Shown: positions 63,128 through 64,000 of the stretch, piece after piece
How the letters are laid out: each line of letters starts with the position of its first letter
How positions within the stretch are numbered: the stretch's first letter is position 1
Source: Caldilinea sp. CFX5
Lineage (GTDB): Bacteria; Chloroflexota; Anaerolineae; Caldilineales; Caldilineaceae
Assembly: GCA_021405325.1 (NCBI GenBank)
Contig: QWII01000032.1
Location: 28,428-92,427 of the forward strand
Length of the DNA: 64,000 bases
Reading direction: 5' to 3'
Translations under genes and position numbers: made by a program
The notes under the pieces: model-generated
Told to the model about the DNA's origin: nothing
The model's database searches: none
Seen by the model: only the letters and a program-made list of their open reading frames with translations

Positions 63128-64000
63128 ATGAAAGATTATTATGATATTTTAGATGTACCAATGACCGCAACCCGCGAAGAGATCAAGGCGCAATACAAGC
63201 AATTGGTGCGCGTCTATCACCCCGATCGTTTTCGCGATGCTTCAGATAAAGCTTACGCCGAAGAAAAGTTAAAACAGATCAATATTGCCTTCCAAGTATT
63301 ATGCGGTACACCGATGCAGCCTGTCTATGAGGGTGGCATCGGCGCACCGCAGCCCGTCGCTTACCCTCCTGTCCTCGATTTTGGCGTAGTGCGCTACGGC
63401 GAAAAGCGTAGTTTACCCTTACAAGTCGGCAATGTTGGCGGGCCGGTCGCGACATTACAATTGCGCTGTAGTGAAAACAACAGCCCTTTTCAGATCTCGC
63501 AGGGCAAACCGGTTTACGCTGATCGCGCCTTCCCGGTCAATTATGAGGTCTCCATCGACACCCGCCATCTGGCGCCTAGTACAGCCCACCAAACCTGGCT
63601 TGAGGTCAACCTAGATGGCGTTTTTACGCGTGTTGAAGTACGCCTGCAAGTCAGTCCTGCGCCGCAGCGCGCCGTTCGTCCCCAGCGTCCGCCCTATGCT
63701 TCCCCCCGCTGGTTGCCGATTGCCTTAACCACCCTGTTGATCTGTGTAGTCGTGGCGGCCTTACCGGCGATGGACTCCTTTGCATCATTCTCAACCCTGA
63801 CCCTGCCCTCATTTTTCTTTTCCCGTTCGCTCCATGATTTACAGCCGAACAACCTGCTCTTTGCGGCCGGCGAAAATGGTGCGCCTATCCTTTATGTCAC
63901 TGGTGAGGAAGTTGGGCAACCGAAGGCGTTAGGGGTGAATGGACGCGGGGCGGCAGGGAGTGCGGCAGGTCAACAGGTGGCGTATCTGGGGACGGACAAC
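63128..64000 (+). CDS. Membrane J-domain fusion protein, truncated by the window end
   Basis: 291 residues visible from the ATG at 63128; an in-frame ATG at 63086 is an alternative. Residues 1-65 are a J-domain (KDYYDILDVPMTATREEIK, HPD motif in VYHPDRF), which activates DnaK. Residues about 80-180 look like an Ig-fold ASH/DUF1573-type domain (PVLDFGVVRYGEKRSLPLQVGNVGG). A transmembrane segment lies near 195-215. The extracytoplasmic part begins LLFAAGENGAPILYV, resembling a TolB/WD-like propeller blade. The order J-domain, Ig-like, TM, propeller is unusual. It ends open at the window edge, and its C-terminus is unknown. Confidence 0.75.
   Translation, partial: MKDYYDILDVPMTATREEIKAQYKQLVRVYHPDRFRDASDKAYAEEKLKQINIAFQVLCGTPMQPVYEGGIGAPQPVAYPPVLDFGVVRYGEKRSLPLQVGNVGGPVATLQLRCSENNSPFQISQGKPVYADRAFPVNYEVSIDTRHLAPSTAHQTWLEVNLDGVFTRVEVRLQVSPAPQRAVRPQRPPYASPRWLPIALTTLLICVVVAALPAMDSFASFSTLTLPSFFFSRSLHDLQPNNLLFAAGENGAPILYVTGEEVGQPKALGVNGRGAAGSAAGQQVAYLGTDN

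Noticed and set aside
62752..63144. Two opposing ORFs of about 90 residues
   Set aside because: Mutually overlapping on opposite strands, low-complexity, no RBS; the plus one overlaps the start of the J-domain gene in another frame.

Overview
The window looks like chromosomal DNA from a Chloroflexota bacterium, most likely Anaerolineae or Caldilineae. This is inferred from gene content: Tat-exported sugar-binding lipoproteins, several PhyH dioxygenases, a Tm-1-like/PEP-hydrolase pair, Uma2 and DUF1703-type nucleases, and many intergenic hairpins. GC is moderate to high and nearly all genes are on the minus strand. No IS element, phage, CRISPR array or rRNA was seen.

Layout: 0-2 kb, a PhyH dioxygenase cut by the left edge, a small unknown protein and a malate/lactate-type dehydrogenase. 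2.2-15.2 kb, a class II lanthipeptide locus (lanT, lanA1, lanM, lanA2, a PhyH dioxygenase) and a two-gene SPFH operon on the plus strand, bracketed by two AAA-ATPase/PD-(D/E)XK genes. 15.3-21.3 kb, a sugar ABC importer with two permeases and two paralogous binding proteins, interrupted by a nuclease-like gene. 21.8-32.9 kb, housekeeping and accessory genes: hydroxyacid dehydrogenase, ECF sigma factor, acetyltransferase, two phosphoesterases, an XdhC/Uma2/VWA/MoxR set, clpP, threonine synthase and a VOC protein. 33-37 kb, acyl-CoA synthetase, PEP-hydrolase-like and Tm-1-like proteins. 37.2-62 kb, a large surface-glycan cluster: glycosyltransferases, polytopic GT39-like enzymes, methyltransferases, a Wzm/Wzt ABC exporter, two secreted clan GH-A-like proteins and a Wzx-type flippase. 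62.3 kb, tRNA-Arg(UCG). Right edge, a membrane J-domain fusion protein cut by the window end.

The lanthipeptide locus stands out. A cassette of about 580 bp (terminator, 30-bp-arm palindrome, promoter and lanA) occurs twice, once before lanM and once before lanT. The two precursors are identical in amino acids although the genes differ at about 15 mostly third-codon positions. The 11-nt loop of the palindrome is in opposite orientation in the two copies.

A second theme is a set of intergenic tracts built from 7- or 8-bp 'words' repeated in tandem, usually folded into inverted repeats and often starting exactly at a stop codon. The words differ between loci but the architecture recurs at about nine places. 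I do not recognise this as a described element.
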